The notes: a model not told the origin generated them from the sequence alone. A stretch of 64,000 bases of DNA from Imhoffiella fuscus (GCF_042682685.1 NZ_JBHUHX010000052.1:62001-126000), one strand, 5' to 3'; positions 26,137 through 34,745 are shown, numbered from the stretch's first letter. Numbers and translations are program-made.

Positions 26137-26778
26137 ATGGATATCGAAACCCTATACGAAGCGGTCGAGCTGGTACGCAAGAGCGGATATCACGGCAACG
26201 CCAGGGAAACGACATTCATGCGCACCTACCCCCTGCTGCTGACGACGGCCCAAGCACCGAGCGCCAGTCCGGTCGAGAGCTTCCTGCGCACGGCGACGCT
26301 CGCCTACGGCTGGATGCCGCACTCGCTCTGTCTCGACGCCAACCATCTCGACCAAGCCGCCGAGGCCTGCATGAACGCGCGCCAGGACGGCGCCTCGCTC
26401 TCGCTCGACTGCATCGAGTCCGTCGCCGCCTGTCTCGGGTCCCTGGTCGGAGCCGCCAGGGTGCTGCATCTCTTCAGCCCCTCGGTCTTTCCGCTCTGGG
26501 GCCCAAGGGTCGAACGCTTCCGGCTCGGCGACATCCCGTCCAATTACCACATGACCCAGTCCCGCAACTATCTGGCCTTCATCGACGAGGTCCAGAGCAT
26601 CGCCGCCCATCCGCTGTTCCTGACCTTCCACCACGAATACTGCACCGCCTTTCAGGCCAGGCTCCAACGGCTACAAATCCCGGCCTATCCGCTCACCCAG
26701 CCCCGAGTGATCGAGTCGGCGGCCTGCGAGCTGGCGCCGCCGATGGAGGATCGGCGCACCGGCGGCTGGATCCTATAG
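26137..26778 (+). CDS. Conserved-looking protein of unknown function
   Basis: 213 residues, no family recognised. It is soluble, without signal peptide or membrane helix, rich in Leu, Ala and His, with several Trp/Pro-containing loops (LFSPSVFPLWGPRVERF, residues about 112-128). Codon use matches neighbouring genes and the frame is intact with an ATG start, so it is likely real. It follows the degenerate S24-like gene on the same strand, and the two may act together. Confidence 0.6.
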   Translation: MDIETLYEAVELVRKSGYHGNARETTFMRTYPLLLTTAQAPSASPVESFLRTATLAYGWMPHSLCLDANHLDQAAEACMNARQDGASLSLDCIESVAACLGSLVGAARVLHLFSPSVFPLWGPRVERFRLGDIPSNYHMTQSRNYLAFIDEVQSIAAHPLFLTFHHEYCTAFQARLQRLQIPAYPLTQPRVIESAACELAPPMEDRRTGGWIL

Positions 26779-26876
26779 CCCGGCGCCGAGGGCGTTGCCT
26801 CCAACGAATGAAGGCCGGGAAGATCCCGGCCTCGCATTCCCGTTCGGACGTCCAGCGACGCCCATTCAGCCAACCC

Positions 26877-27341
26877 TCAGGCGGCCTTGAGCGTTCCACG
26901 GACGTTGGCATGGAAGATGGCCTTGTGCACATCGCCCAGACTCAGCATACCGACCAGCCGCCCATCCTCCGTCACCGGAATACGACGAAAGTTGTGCCGA
27001 ACCATCTCGGTCGCGGCGCGCAGCAGATGCATCTCGGGACCGACCGAGATCGGATTGCGCGTCATCAGCTCCTCGGCCGGCAGGTCGAGAATGTCGGAAT
27101 AGCGCGCCATCTCGCGATCCAGATCCACATGATGCATGCCCTCGGACATCAGGTCCTCCAGCTTGGGGAAGAGACAATGCAGCACATCCTTCTCCGCGAT
27201 CACCCCGATCAAGCGATTGCCCTCGTCGACCACGGGCAGACCGTGGAAACGATAGAGGCACATCAATGAAGCGACCTCGGCGATCTTGGCATCGGGCGCA
27301 ACGGATCGAACCGAACGGCTCATGGCATCTTTGACTTTCAT
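26877..27341 (-). CDS. Tandem CBS-domain protein
   Basis: 154 residues from the ATG at 27341, which has GAGGA about 9 nt upstream; an ATG 7 codons earlier is possible. Two CBS motifs are present: VKDAMSRSVRSVAPDAKIAEVASLM...GLPVVDEGNRLIGVIAEKDV, and AEELMTRNPISVGPEMHL...RIPVTEDGRLVGMLSLGDV. CBS pairs bind adenine nucleotides and act as energy or redox sensors. A longer-than-usual linker of about 30 residues separates the repeats. It is divergent from nrdA; whether it responds to nucleotides with RNR is unknown. Confidence 0.85.
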   Translation of the reverse strand: MKVKDAMSRSVRSVAPDAKIAEVASLMCLYRFHGLPVVDEGNRLIGVIAEKDVLHCLFPKLEDLMSEGMHHVDLDREMARYSDILDLPAEELMTRNPISVGPEMHLLRAATEMVRHNFRRIPVTEDGRLVGMLSLGDVHKAIFHANVRGTLKAA

Positions 27342-27885
27342 CTCAATCGTCCTCGCTCTCATCGTTATGTCGTCATGATCCGCCTATGTCTGTATTCAAG
27401 CTCAGGCGGGCGGATGCGATTCAGTATAGTCGGCGCAACCACGGAAACGTTGAGTGCACGCCCGCCACCCCGCAGGCCCGACAGCCCCATTGGAAACCGC
27501 CTCGTCTGAAGGCCCCGCCCGCTCCACCCGGATCCACATCAACTCAGTTCCGCTCCTAAGACCGGCAGCGACGTCCACAGGCTCCGCCAACCGAGTCGAA
27601 CCGAAGCGGCCCGATAGCGCGCGAGCCCCAACCGATCGACCCGACCGAGCATCCCTTGCCGAACGCCGCGCAGCGCCAGCAACGGCGCGGCACGCGCCGA
27701 TGCATCCACACATCCCCCACAGCCAGGCGGTGCCCGGAGCGCACAAATAGCACAACATATAGTGGTTGACTCGCGAGCTATCGCGTATATATTGGCCGCA
27801 TTCCACACCCTGCGCGCGCCTTGCGACGCGAGCGACCTCGCCCGACACAGGCCGATAAACCCAGACCAAACCACGAGGAGGAGCC
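27342..27885. other. 544-bp intergenic region upstream of nrdA
   Basis: No supported gene. The proximal ~140 bp holds the NrdR-type boxes and the nrdA leader (see 27750-27797); I see nothing definable in the remaining ~400 bp. Confidence 0.6.
27750..27797 (+). promoter_or_regulatory. Paired NrdR-box-like sites upstream of nrdA
   Basis: The first site, GCACAACATATAGTGG (27750-27765), matches the NrdR consensus ACACWATATATWGTGT at 13 of 16 positions. The second (27782-27797) matches only in its nine-base core TATATATTG. They are 32 bp apart, about three helical turns, as expected for NrdR pairs. NrdR represses RNR genes when dATP is high. The gap to the nrdA ATG is 88 bp. Confidence 0.65.
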
Positions 27886-30816
27886 ATGTCTGCTACCCAA
27901 ACGCCGCCCGCGAACCCGATCCAGAACGTCACCAGCATCGCCAAGAACGAGGCGCAAAACGACACGGACATCGAGATCGCCGCGCACGCCCCCGGCAAGG
28001 TGCAGGTCATCCGGCGCAACGGCAAGGTCACCCATTTCGATCCCAACAAGATCATGGTCGCCATGACCAAGGCCTTCCTGGCCGTCGAGGGCGGATCCGC
28101 CGCCACCTCCAGCCGCATCCACGATCGTGTACGAGAACTGACCGAACAGGTGACGTCGGCCCTGACCCGTCGCCTGCCCGGCGGCGGCACCGTGCACATC
28201 GAAGACATCCAGGATCAGGTCGAGCTGGCGCTGATGCGCGCCGGCGAGCACAAGGTGGCGCGCGACTACGTCCTCTACCGCGAGTCCCGCGCCCGCGAGC
28301 GCGCCGAGAAGACCGCCGCGACCGCCGAGGTCCAAGAGGCCAACACACTCAACGTCACCCTGGACGACGGCAGCACCCGCCCGCTGGATGTCGAGCGCAT
28401 GGCTCGGCTGGTCGACGAGGCCTGCCGCGACCTGGACGCCGTCGACGCCCCGGCCATCCTCGCCGAAACCCTGCGCAACCTCTTCGACGGGGTGCGCGAG
28501 ACCGACGTGCGTCAGGCGCTGGTCATGTCCGCCCGCACCCTGATCGAGCGCGAGCCCAACTACAGCCAGGTCGCCGCCCGGCTGCTGCTCGACATCCTGC
28601 GCCGCGAGGCGCTCGGCTTCCTCGACATGGCCAGCGGCGTCGAGACCCAGGCCGACCTGGCCGAACGCTACTCCGACTATTTCGCCGCCTACATCAAGCG
28701 CGCCGGCGACCTGGAGCATCTGGACCACCAGCTCGCCCGCTACGACCTCAAGCGGCTCGGCGCCGCGCTCAAACCCGAGCGCGACCTCCAGTTCACCTAT
28801 CTGGGCCTGCAGACACTCTACGACCGCTATTTCATCCACACCGCCGAGGGCGTCCGCTTCGAGCTGCCCCAGGCATTCTTCATGCGCGTCGCCATGGGTC
28901 TTGCGATCAACGAGATCGACCGCGAGGAGCGCGCCATCGAGTTCTACGAGCTGCTCTCCAGCTTCGACTTCATGTGCTCGACCCCAACCCTGTTCAACTC
29001 CGGCAGCCTGCGCCCGCAGCTCAGCTCCTGCTTCCTCACCAGCGTCCCGGACGACCTCGACGGCATCTACAGCGCCATCAAGGACAACGCGCTCCTGTCC
29101 AAATTCGCCGGCGGCCTCGGCAACGACTGGAGCCGGGTACGCGGCATGGGCGCCCACATCAAAGGCACCAACGGCAAGAGTCAGGGGGTGGTGCCCTTCC
29201 TCAAGGTGGCGAATGACACCGCAGTAGCCGTGAATCAGGGCGGGAAAAGAAAGGGCGCCGTCTGCGCCTATCTCGAAACCTGGCACATCGACATCGAGGA
29301 ATTCCTCGACCTGCGCAAGAACACCGGCGACGACCGCCGCCGCACCCACGACATGAACACCGCCAACTGGGTGCCGGACCTCTTCATGAAGCGCGTCGCC
29401 GAGGAAGGGAACTGGACACTCTTCTCGCCCGACGAAACCCCGGATCTGCACGACCTCAACGGTCAGGCGTTCGAGCAGACCTATCTCGCCTACGAGGCAC
29501 GGGCCGAGCGCGGCGAGATGCGGGTCAGCAAGCGCATCAAGGCCGTCGACCTCTGGCGCAAGATGCTGGCCATGCTGTTCGAGACCGGCCATCCCTGGAT
29601 CGCCTTCAAGGATCCCTGCAACCTGCGCTACACCAACCAGCACGTCGGCGTGGTGCACAGCTCCAACTTGTGCACAGAGATAACCCTGCACACCAACGAC
29701 CAGGAGATCGCGGTCTGCAACCTGGGCTCGATCAACCTGGCCGCGCACGTCACCGACAAGGGGCTCGACACCAAGCGGTTGCGGAAGACCGTGCGCACCG
29801 CCATGCGCATGCTCGACAACGTCATCGAGTACAACTTCTACAACGTCCCCCAAGCGCGCAAATCTAACCTGCGTCACCGCCCGGTCGGACTCGGCATCAT
29901 GGGCTTCCAGGACGCCCTCTACCGGCTGCGCCTCCCCTACTCCAGTCTGGAGGCGGTGCAGTTCGCCGACCAGAGCATGGAATACCTGAGCTACTACGCC
30001 ATTGAGGCCAGCTCCGAGCTGGCGGGCGAGCGCGGACGCTACCAAAGCTTCGAGGGCTCGCTCTGGAGCCAGGGCATCCTGCCGATCGACAGCATCAAGC
30101 GGCTAGAGGAAGGACGCAGCGGCTATCTACAGATGGACACCGGAACCACGCTCGACTGGGACAGCCTGCGCGAGCGGGTCAAGCGAGTCGGCATGCGCAA
30201 CTCCAACTGCATGGCCATCGCCCCGACCGCGACCATCAGCAACATCGTCGGCGTCAGCCAGTCGATCGAGCCGACCTATCAGAACCTCTACGTCAAATCC
30301 AACCTCTCGGGCGAGTTCACCGTGGTGAACCCCTTCCTGGTCGCCGACCTCAAGGAGCGCGGACTCTGGGACTCGGTCATGGTCAACGACCTCAAGTACT
30401 ACGACGGCTCGGTCCAGCAGATCGACCGCATCCCGGACGACCTCAAGCAGCTCTACGCCACCGCTTTCGAGATCGACCCCCGCTGGCTCATCGAGGCCGG
30501 CAGCCGCCGCCAGAAATGGCTCGACCAGGCCCAGAGCCTCAACCTCTACATGCAGGAACCCAGCGGCAAGAAGCTCGACAACCTCTACAAACTCGCCTGG
30601 GTGCGGGGGTTGAAGACCACCTATTACCTGCGGTCCATGGGCGCGACGCATGTCGAGAAGTCGACCATGGCGGATTCGAGCAAGGCGAATCGATTGAGTG
30701 CGGTTGGTGGGAGCTATATCGCAATGGATAAGAGCACGCCGGATGGAAAAGGGAATGGAGCGACGGCGCCGAGTGCCTGCTCGATATTGGATCCGGAGTG
30801 TGAGGCTTGTCAGTAG
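27886..30816 (+). CDS. nrdA: Class I ribonucleoside-diphosphate reductase, alpha subunit
   Basis: 976 residues, long for NrdA because the N-terminus has two ATP-cone-like segments (about 38-140 and 152-245), as in Pseudomonas aeruginosa NrdA. The catalytic set is present: C382 (QLSSCFL), C596 and E598 (NLCTEI), C611 (AVCNLGSINL), the radical-transfer tyrosine pair Y913-Y914 (TTYYL) and the C-terminal redox pair in CEACQ (972, 975). It reduces NDPs to dNDPs with a radical from NrdB. No nrdB follows; a REP-rich stretch does. The last ~60 codons have a lower GC content than the rest. Start: ATG after GAGGAG. Confidence 0.96.
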   Translation: MSATQTPPANPIQNVTSIAKNEAQNDTDIEIAAHAPGKVQVIRRNGKVTHFDPNKIMVAMTKAFLAVEGGSAATSSRIHDRVRELTEQVTSALTRRLPGGGTVHIEDIQDQVELALMRAGEHKVARDYVLYRESRARERAEKTAATAEVQEANTLNVTLDDGSTRPLDVERMARLVDEACRDLDAVDAPAILAETLRNLFDGVRETDVRQALVMSARTLIEREPNYSQVAARLLLDILRREALGFLDMASGVETQADLAERYSDYFAAYIKRAGDLEHLDHQLARYDLKRLGAALKPERDLQFTYLGLQTLYDRYFIHTAEGVRFELPQAFFMRVAMGLAINEIDREERAIEFYELLSSFDFMCSTPTLFNSGSLRPQLSSCFLTSVPDDLDGIYSAIKDNALLSKFAGGLGNDWSRVRGMGAHIKGTNGKSQGVVPFLKVANDTAVAVNQGGKRKGAVCAYLETWHIDIEEFLDLRKNTGDDRRRTHDMNTANWVPDLFMKRVAEEGNWTLFSPDETPDLHDLNGQAFEQTYLAYEARAERGEMRVSKRIKAVDLWRKMLAMLFETGHPWIAFKDPCNLRYTNQHVGVVHSSNLCTEITLHTNDQEIAVCNLGSINLAAHVTDKGLDTKRLRKTVRTAMRMLDNVIEYNFYNVPQARKSNLRHRPVGLGIMGFQDALYRLRLPYSSLEAVQFADQSMEYLSYYAIEASSELAGERGRYQSFEGSLWSQGILPIDSIKRLEEGRSGYLQMDTGTTLDWDSLRERVKRVGMRNSNCMAIAPTATISNIVGVSQSIEPTYQNLYVKSNLSGEFTVVNPFLVADLKERGLWDSVMVNDLKYYDGSVQQIDRIPDDLKQLYATAFEIDPRWLIEAGSRRQKWLDQAQSLNLYMQEPSGKKLDNLYKLAWVRGLKTTYYLRSMGATHVEKSTMADSSKANRLSAVGGSYIAMDKSTPDGKGNGATAPSACSILDPECEACQ

Positions 30817-31195
30817 GAGCAGTTGGTTAGGATTATCAGATGCTAGACTGACTATAGCCAGCTACAATTCAGAGAATATCTCAGCAGGAAACAGCATCCA
30901 TACGCGACCTTAACCTACGAACCAAAGGCCAACAGGAGGTGATGTTATTGACCAAACTTTTGAACTAGCCCCGGGCTACTATGCCTGCTCAGCGGCCGCA
31001 TAGTTCGGGGCAGGCCCGATGCCCATAGCCAACGACAGATTACAAGATTAGTAGCTGAGACTTTCTGCTGGAAGAAGAAACGCATTTCATGCGAAATGAA
31101 GCTCCACTATGGGAAAAACATCGGGCCGCTCTCGCATTTGTAGGTACCAGCAATCAAGCCAGTAGATCCACACGACACAAAGAATGCCAGCCCGC
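30817..31195. other. AT-richer non-coding stretch downstream of nrdA, with hairpin
   Basis: No gene is supported. The base composition is clearly less GC-rich than the flanking genes. A bulged hairpin spans 30968-31011: GCCCCG plus ACTATGC on the left pair with GCATAGT plus CGGGGC on the right. It has no U-run, so it is either a degenerate repeat remnant or a weak terminator. A smaller CATTTC/GAAATG hairpin follows near 31083-31098. nrdB would be expected here. Confidence 0.55.
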
Positions 31196-31366
31196 GTAGG
31201 GCGCAATAGCAAAGCGTATTACGCCGCATGGTTGGCAAGCGGCTCGCGTGAATGCCACACCAACGTTGCGTGCCGCTCGGATTTCGAGGTGTCGTCTGAT
31301 GCTTCCAACCTGATCGACCTGTGCCAATTTCCATTCGGCGCAATACGCTTCGCTATTGCGCCCTAC
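31196..31366. repeat. REP/BIME element, copy A
   Basis: 171 bp bounded by perfect 15-bp inverted repeats, GTAGGGCGCAATAGC at the left and GCTATTGCGCCCTAC at the right. Each end is itself palindromic (GGCGCAATAGC... GCGTATTACGCC at the left; GGCGCAATACG...CTATTGCGCC at the right), so the unit is two opposed REP sequences with a ~100-bp core. Copy B at 31961 is highly similar throughout. Confidence 0.85.
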
Positions 31367-31449
31367 ATGGATCAAGGCGAGGCTGACGCACACTCTTTCG
31401 GCCGCCCCTCCGCCGGAGATGATCGAGCCCCACACTGACAGGCTGACAC

Positions 31450-31947
31450 ATGACACTCGAACGCAAGATCGCGTCGACCTTCCGGTTGACCGACGAAAAC
31501 TGGATGCGACACGCCAACCCTCTCAGCGTGTGGAGCCGCTATTCCGTGCTGCCGCTGCTCATGCTGGCGATTTGGAGCCGGACCTGGATCGGCTGGTGGT
31601 TTCTCGTTCCACTTGCGCTATCGATCGCCTGGATGCTGATCAATCCGGCGCTGTTTCCAAAACCGAAATCGACTGACGCCTGGGCCTCGAAGGCAGTGCT
31701 CGGCGAACGCCTCTATCTGGATCGCGATCGGGTCGAAATCCCCGACCATCATCGCTCGCCCCTATTCGCCATTCTCAAGACCGTCGCCTTGGTCGGCTTT
31801 CTGATCGCTCTCGGGTCGGCGCTCGTCTACTCGATCCCCGGCGCCGCCAGCGGCCTAGCGCTGACCTATCTTGCGAAGAGCTGGTTCCTAGACCGGATGG
31901 TCTGGCTCTATGAAGATATGCGGCGCGAACGCCGCCTTAATCCATGA
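31450..31947 (+). CDS. DUF6653-like membrane protein
   Basis: 165 residues with about four hydrophobic helices: two near 27-65 (VLPLLMLAIW; WWFLVPLALSIAWMLINPALF) and two near 108-148. The N-terminal FRLTDENWMRHANPLSVWSRY and the C-terminal SWFLDRMVWLYEDM look like the DUF6653 family, whose function is unknown. It lies exactly between two copies of the REP/BIME element and may have travelled with them. ATG start at 31450. Confidence 0.75.
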   Translation: MTLERKIASTFRLTDENWMRHANPLSVWSRYSVLPLLMLAIWSRTWIGWWFLVPLALSIAWMLINPALFPKPKSTDAWASKAVLGERLYLDRDRVEIPDHHRSPLFAILKTVALVGFLIALGSALVYSIPGAASGLALTYLAKSWFLDRMVWLYEDMRRERRLNP

Positions 31948-31960
31948 AAGTTCAGCCCGC

Positions 31961-32132
31961 GTAGGGCGCAATAGCGATAGCGTATTGCGCCGCATGGTTG
32001 GCGGGCGGTTCGCGTGAACGCCACACCAACGCCGCATGCCACTCGGATTTCGAGGTCTCGTCTGATGCTGCCAACCTGCTCGACCTGTGCCAATTTCCAT
32101 TCGGCGCAATACGCTTCGCTATTGCGCCCTAC
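31961..32132. repeat. REP/BIME element, copy B
   Basis: 172 bp, same orientation and structure as copy A: GTAGGGCGCAATAGC at 31961-31975 and GCTATTGCGCCCTAC at 32118-32132. The interior, including a TCGGATTTCGAGGT stretch, is also shared with only scattered substitutions. It ends 36 bp before the transposase start. Confidence 0.87.
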
Positions 32133-32168
32133 ATTGGGCGGAGTGGGTGGGGCGGACATGGAGGAAGG

Positions 32169-32705
32169 ATGCCGGACTATCGTCGCGTTCGGGTTCCGGG
32201 TGGGACCTATTTCTTCACGGTGAATCTGCTGGAACGCTATCCGAACGATCTGCTGGTTCGGCATATCGATGCGTTGCGCGAGTCGGTGCGGCGGGTTCGG
32301 GGTCGCTATCCCTTCCACATCGATGCCTGGGTGGTGCTGCCGGATCATCTGCATGCCATCTGGACACTGCCGGAGGGCGATGCCGATTACGCCAATCGCT
32401 GGCGGACCATCAAACAGCATTTTTCGCGCGCCATGGCATCGACCGAATATCGTTCCGAGGTACGACGACGTCGAGGGGAGCGAGGCATCTGGCAGCGGCG
32501 TTTCTGGGAGCATGCGATCCGCGACAATCGCGACTTCGCGGCACATTGCGACTATGTCCACATCAATCCCGTGAAGCATGGCCATGCTTCACGGGCGCGG
32601 GATTGGCCGTTTTCGACCTTTGCCCGCTTCGTCGAGGCGGGAATCTATACGACAGATTGGGCGTCAGACCCTGACGCTTCGGTACGACCCGGCGAGCCCA
32701 TGTAG
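32169..32705 (+). CDS. REP-associated tyrosine transposase (RAYT/TnpREP)
   Basis: 178 residues of the IS200-like Y1 HUH family that recognises REP palindromes. The HUH motif is in LPDHLHAIW (H60, H62), and the catalytic tyrosine is probably Y129 in CDYVHINPVKHG. The N-terminal YRRVRVPGGTYFFTVNLLER opening and WQRRFWEHAIRD also fit. The ATG at 32169 follows GGAGGAAGG; longer forms would read through REP copy B. The stop TAG lies inside REP copy C, so the gene is tightly framed by its presumed substrates. The reading frame is intact. Confidence 0.9.
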   Translation: MPDYRRVRVPGGTYFFTVNLLERYPNDLLVRHIDALRESVRRVRGRYPFHIDAWVVLPDHLHAIWTLPEGDADYANRWRTIKQHFSRAMASTEYRSEVRRRRGERGIWQRRFWEHAIRDNRDFAAHCDYVHINPVKHGHASRARDWPFSTFARFVEAGIYTTDWASDPDASVRPGEPM

Positions 32706-32745
32706 GGCGCAATAGCGCCAGCGTATTGCGCCGCATGCTTGGCGA
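32702..32745. repeat. REP element, copy C (left arm only)
   Basis: GTAGGGCGCAATAGCGCCA followed by GCGTATTGCGCC and GCATGCTTGGC matches the left ~45 bp of copies A and B; the rest of the unit is missing. It provides the transposase stop codon. Confidence 0.8.
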
Positions 32746-32802
32746 AGAGGGCGCGGGATCTCGCTACCCCGCCGCAAGGGCGATGCCTCCGCTCCCTCGC
32801 CC

Positions 32803-33174
32803 TCATCCGTACGAATATCCCTGTTCCACCCAGTAATGCCAGTCGCCGACGGCCTCGAGCGTGTCCTCATCGGACTCGACCACGTCGAGTTGCGCCAATG
32901 GAAGGCCCAACGTCCGGTCCTGCCAGGCGATCAAGACGAAGATCTCCTGCAGACACTCGTCCTCCGGAGCCAGGCGCTCGACGAGCACCTCCTCGCCGGT
33001 GCGCAAGGGAGAAATCGTCCGCTCCCGTGCGCAACGCGCCTTGAAAGGAAAGCTCAGCCTGTCGTCGAGGTAGTAGTACCAGCCCATGGCCCGCTCCTCC
33101 GGGCCGTAGGCGTCCACGACCACCTCCATCTCGATACGCTCTTCCCGTGCTTCGTCCTTTTCTCGTTTCGTCAC
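32803..33174 (-). CDS. CcbP-like calcium-binding protein
   Basis: 123-residue acidic protein with the WYYYLDDRLSFPFKARC motif (about 32-48) typical of the CcbP family, first described in cyanobacteria as a calcium-binding protein involved in heterocyst differentiation. Here there is no such context; calcium buffering is the family-based guess. The N-terminus is highly charged (KREKDEAREERIEMEV). Single gene, intact frame. Confidence 0.7.
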   Translation of the reverse strand: MTKREKDEAREERIEMEVVVDAYGPEERAMGWYYYLDDRLSFPFKARCARERTISPLRTGEEVLVERLAPEDECLQEIFVLIAWQDRTLGLPLAQLDVVESDEDTLEAVGDWHYWVEQGYSYG

Positions 33175-33450
33175 TGAGAGACACCCCGTTGACCAATCGA
33201 CGATGAACCTGAGCCCTCGCCCCAGAGGTCCGTTTCCTGGATCAAAGCGGTCGATCCCGACCTCGGCCTCGGCGAGATCCTCGCTGGAGGGCAGAATCCT
33301 CTCATCCGCCTACTGCCGCAAGACATCGAACCCGGCCCGGAAAATTCGCAATGCCGATGTAGACACGAGGCGGGAACATTCCGCTGTACCGTCCTCCCCC
33401 GGTGCAATAGGCTTCGCTCATGCCCCCAATGATCCGAATCAGAGTTGCCG

Positions 33451-34263
33451 ATGAACGATAAAGCTCGCGTCCTGTTCCTGTCGCATGGCGGAGGCCCCCT
33501 GCCCCTCTTGGGCGACAGGGCACACGCGGAGATGGTCGAGTGCCTGGAGGACATCGCCGCCCGCTATCCCAGGCCCTCGGCCATCATTCTGGTCAGCGCG
33601 CACTGGGAGGAGAGGATTCCGACCATCACCTCGGGAGACCGTCCGGATCTGATCTACGACTATTACGGGTTCCCCGAAGAGTCCTACGAGATCCAATATC
33701 CCTGCCCTGGCGAACCGCGCTTAGCCGAGAGGATTCATGCACTGCTCGCAGAGGCAGGGATCCCCTCCAAACTGGACGCGGAACGCGGATTCGACCACGG
33801 GCTCTTCGTGCCCCTGAAGCTCATGTACCCGGAGGCGGACATCCCCTGCGTTCAGCTGTCACTGGTGAACGACCTCGACCCAACCGCGCATCTCGCCATG
33901 GGACGGGCGCTCCGGGGACTGGAAGACGAAAACCTGCTGGTCATCGGCTCCGGGTTCTCCTTTCACAACATGCGGGCCTTCTTCGGTCAGGAGACGACCG
34001 AATCGGCGGAGATGAACGCGGCGTTCGAGGAATGGCTGCTGGAAACCTGCTCCAGTACGAATCTCGACGAGGAGGAACGCGAGCGGCGCCTGATCCAGTG
34101 GGCCAAGGCCCCCTCGGCCCGTTATTGCCACCCGCGCGAGGAACACCTGCTGCCACTGCAGGTCTGTTACGGATGCGCCCAAGCCCCCAGTTCGGAGGCA
34201 TTCGAACTGCGGATCATGGGCAAGAAATCCAGCATGTATCTCTGGACGGAGTCGCCCGTCTAG
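33451..34263 (+). CDS. Class III extradiol ring-cleavage dioxygenase-fold protein (LigB/DODA type)
   Basis: 270 residues. Metal-site histidines fit H12 (LFLSHGGGP) and H51 (LVSAHWE), with further conserved histidines at H116 (RGFDHGLFVPL) and H172 (GSGFSFHN). The overall pattern matches the YgiD/DODA family of iron- or zinc-dependent enzymes acting on catechol-like aromatics. The substrate is not predictable. The ATG at 33451 is preferred to a TTG two codons earlier. It appears monocistronic; the 276 bp upstream hold no supported gene. Confidence 0.85.
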   Translation: MNDKARVLFLSHGGGPLPLLGDRAHAEMVECLEDIAARYPRPSAIILVSAHWEERIPTITSGDRPDLIYDYYGFPEESYEIQYPCPGEPRLAERIHALLAEAGIPSKLDAERGFDHGLFVPLKLMYPEADIPCVQLSLVNDLDPTAHLAMGRALRGLEDENLLVIGSGFSFHNMRAFFGQETTESAEMNAAFEEWLLETCSSTNLDEEERERRLIQWAKAPSARYCHPREEHLLPLQVCYGCAQAPSSEAFELRIMGKKSSMYLWTESPV

Positions 34264-34331
34264 GCCGGCGAGAAATCGAAAGGCACGCCCCGCCGGGTCC
34301 AGATCATCGGGCGCGACCGAGGCACCCTGGA

Positions 34332-34745
34332 TCATTGACAGCCGGAGACGCAGACCTCGCGACTGTCCACGATTCCGCCGCAGTTGCTGTAGCAGACGCG
34401 GTAGTCGGCGTCGCATTGCGAGGTATTCGCCTGCTCGTTGCACGAATAGCTGCTGTCCGTGCATTTCGCGCGCTCGGCATCGCTCTTGGCCGTGCTGATG
34501 CACGCCGTATAGCTGACCATGGCGCTTTGCTGGCAGTTCGATCGATTCTGGGCCGCCCGGCCCTCGGCGTTGGAGCGGCACATCTCGCGCATCGCCAGGC
34601 ACTGATTGAGGCACCGCTTGCCTTCGAGGTCGGTGGGCGGTGTGTAGGTGTAGACGGTGCGGTACATGGGCCCACAGGCCGTCAGGAGCGGGATCGAGAC
34701 GCCGAACAGGATGGCGGAAACAAGCGGTCGTTTGATCATGGCCAT
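34332..34745 (-). CDS. Cysteine-rich lipoprotein of unknown function
   Basis: 137 residues. A lipoprotein signal (KRPLVSAILFGVSIPLLTAC) ends in a lipobox LTAC, followed by a domain with ten or more cysteines spaced in pairs, such as CLNQC, CDADYRVCYSNC and CVSGC. The cysteines suggest a disulfide-rich periplasmic or outer-membrane domain. The ATG at 34745 follows AAGGA. Family not recognised. It converges on the dioxygenase-like gene. Confidence 0.7.
   Translation of the reverse strand: MAMIKRPLVSAILFGVSIPLLTACGPMYRTVYTYTPPTDLEGKRCLNQCLAMREMCRSNAEGRAAQNRSNCQQSAMVSYTACISTAKSDAERAKCTDSSYSCNEQANTSQCDADYRVCYSNCGGIVDSREVCVSGCQ

Noticed and set aside
27778..30045. A 755-residue open frame antisense to nrdA
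   Set aside because: It is the complement of a GC-rich gene with strong third-position GC; its sequence is Val/Glu/Ala-rich low-complexity text with no recognisable domain, and nrdA is certain.
31196..32745. Repeats considered as a CRISPR array
   Set aside because: The units are ~171 bp apart in structure, each with inverted ends, with genes between them and no regular short spacers; they fit REP/BIME elements.
33203..33454. An 83-residue plus-strand frame between the CcbP-like and dioxygenase-like genes
   Set aside because: Ser/Arg/Pro-rich, no start-site support, no family resemblance.
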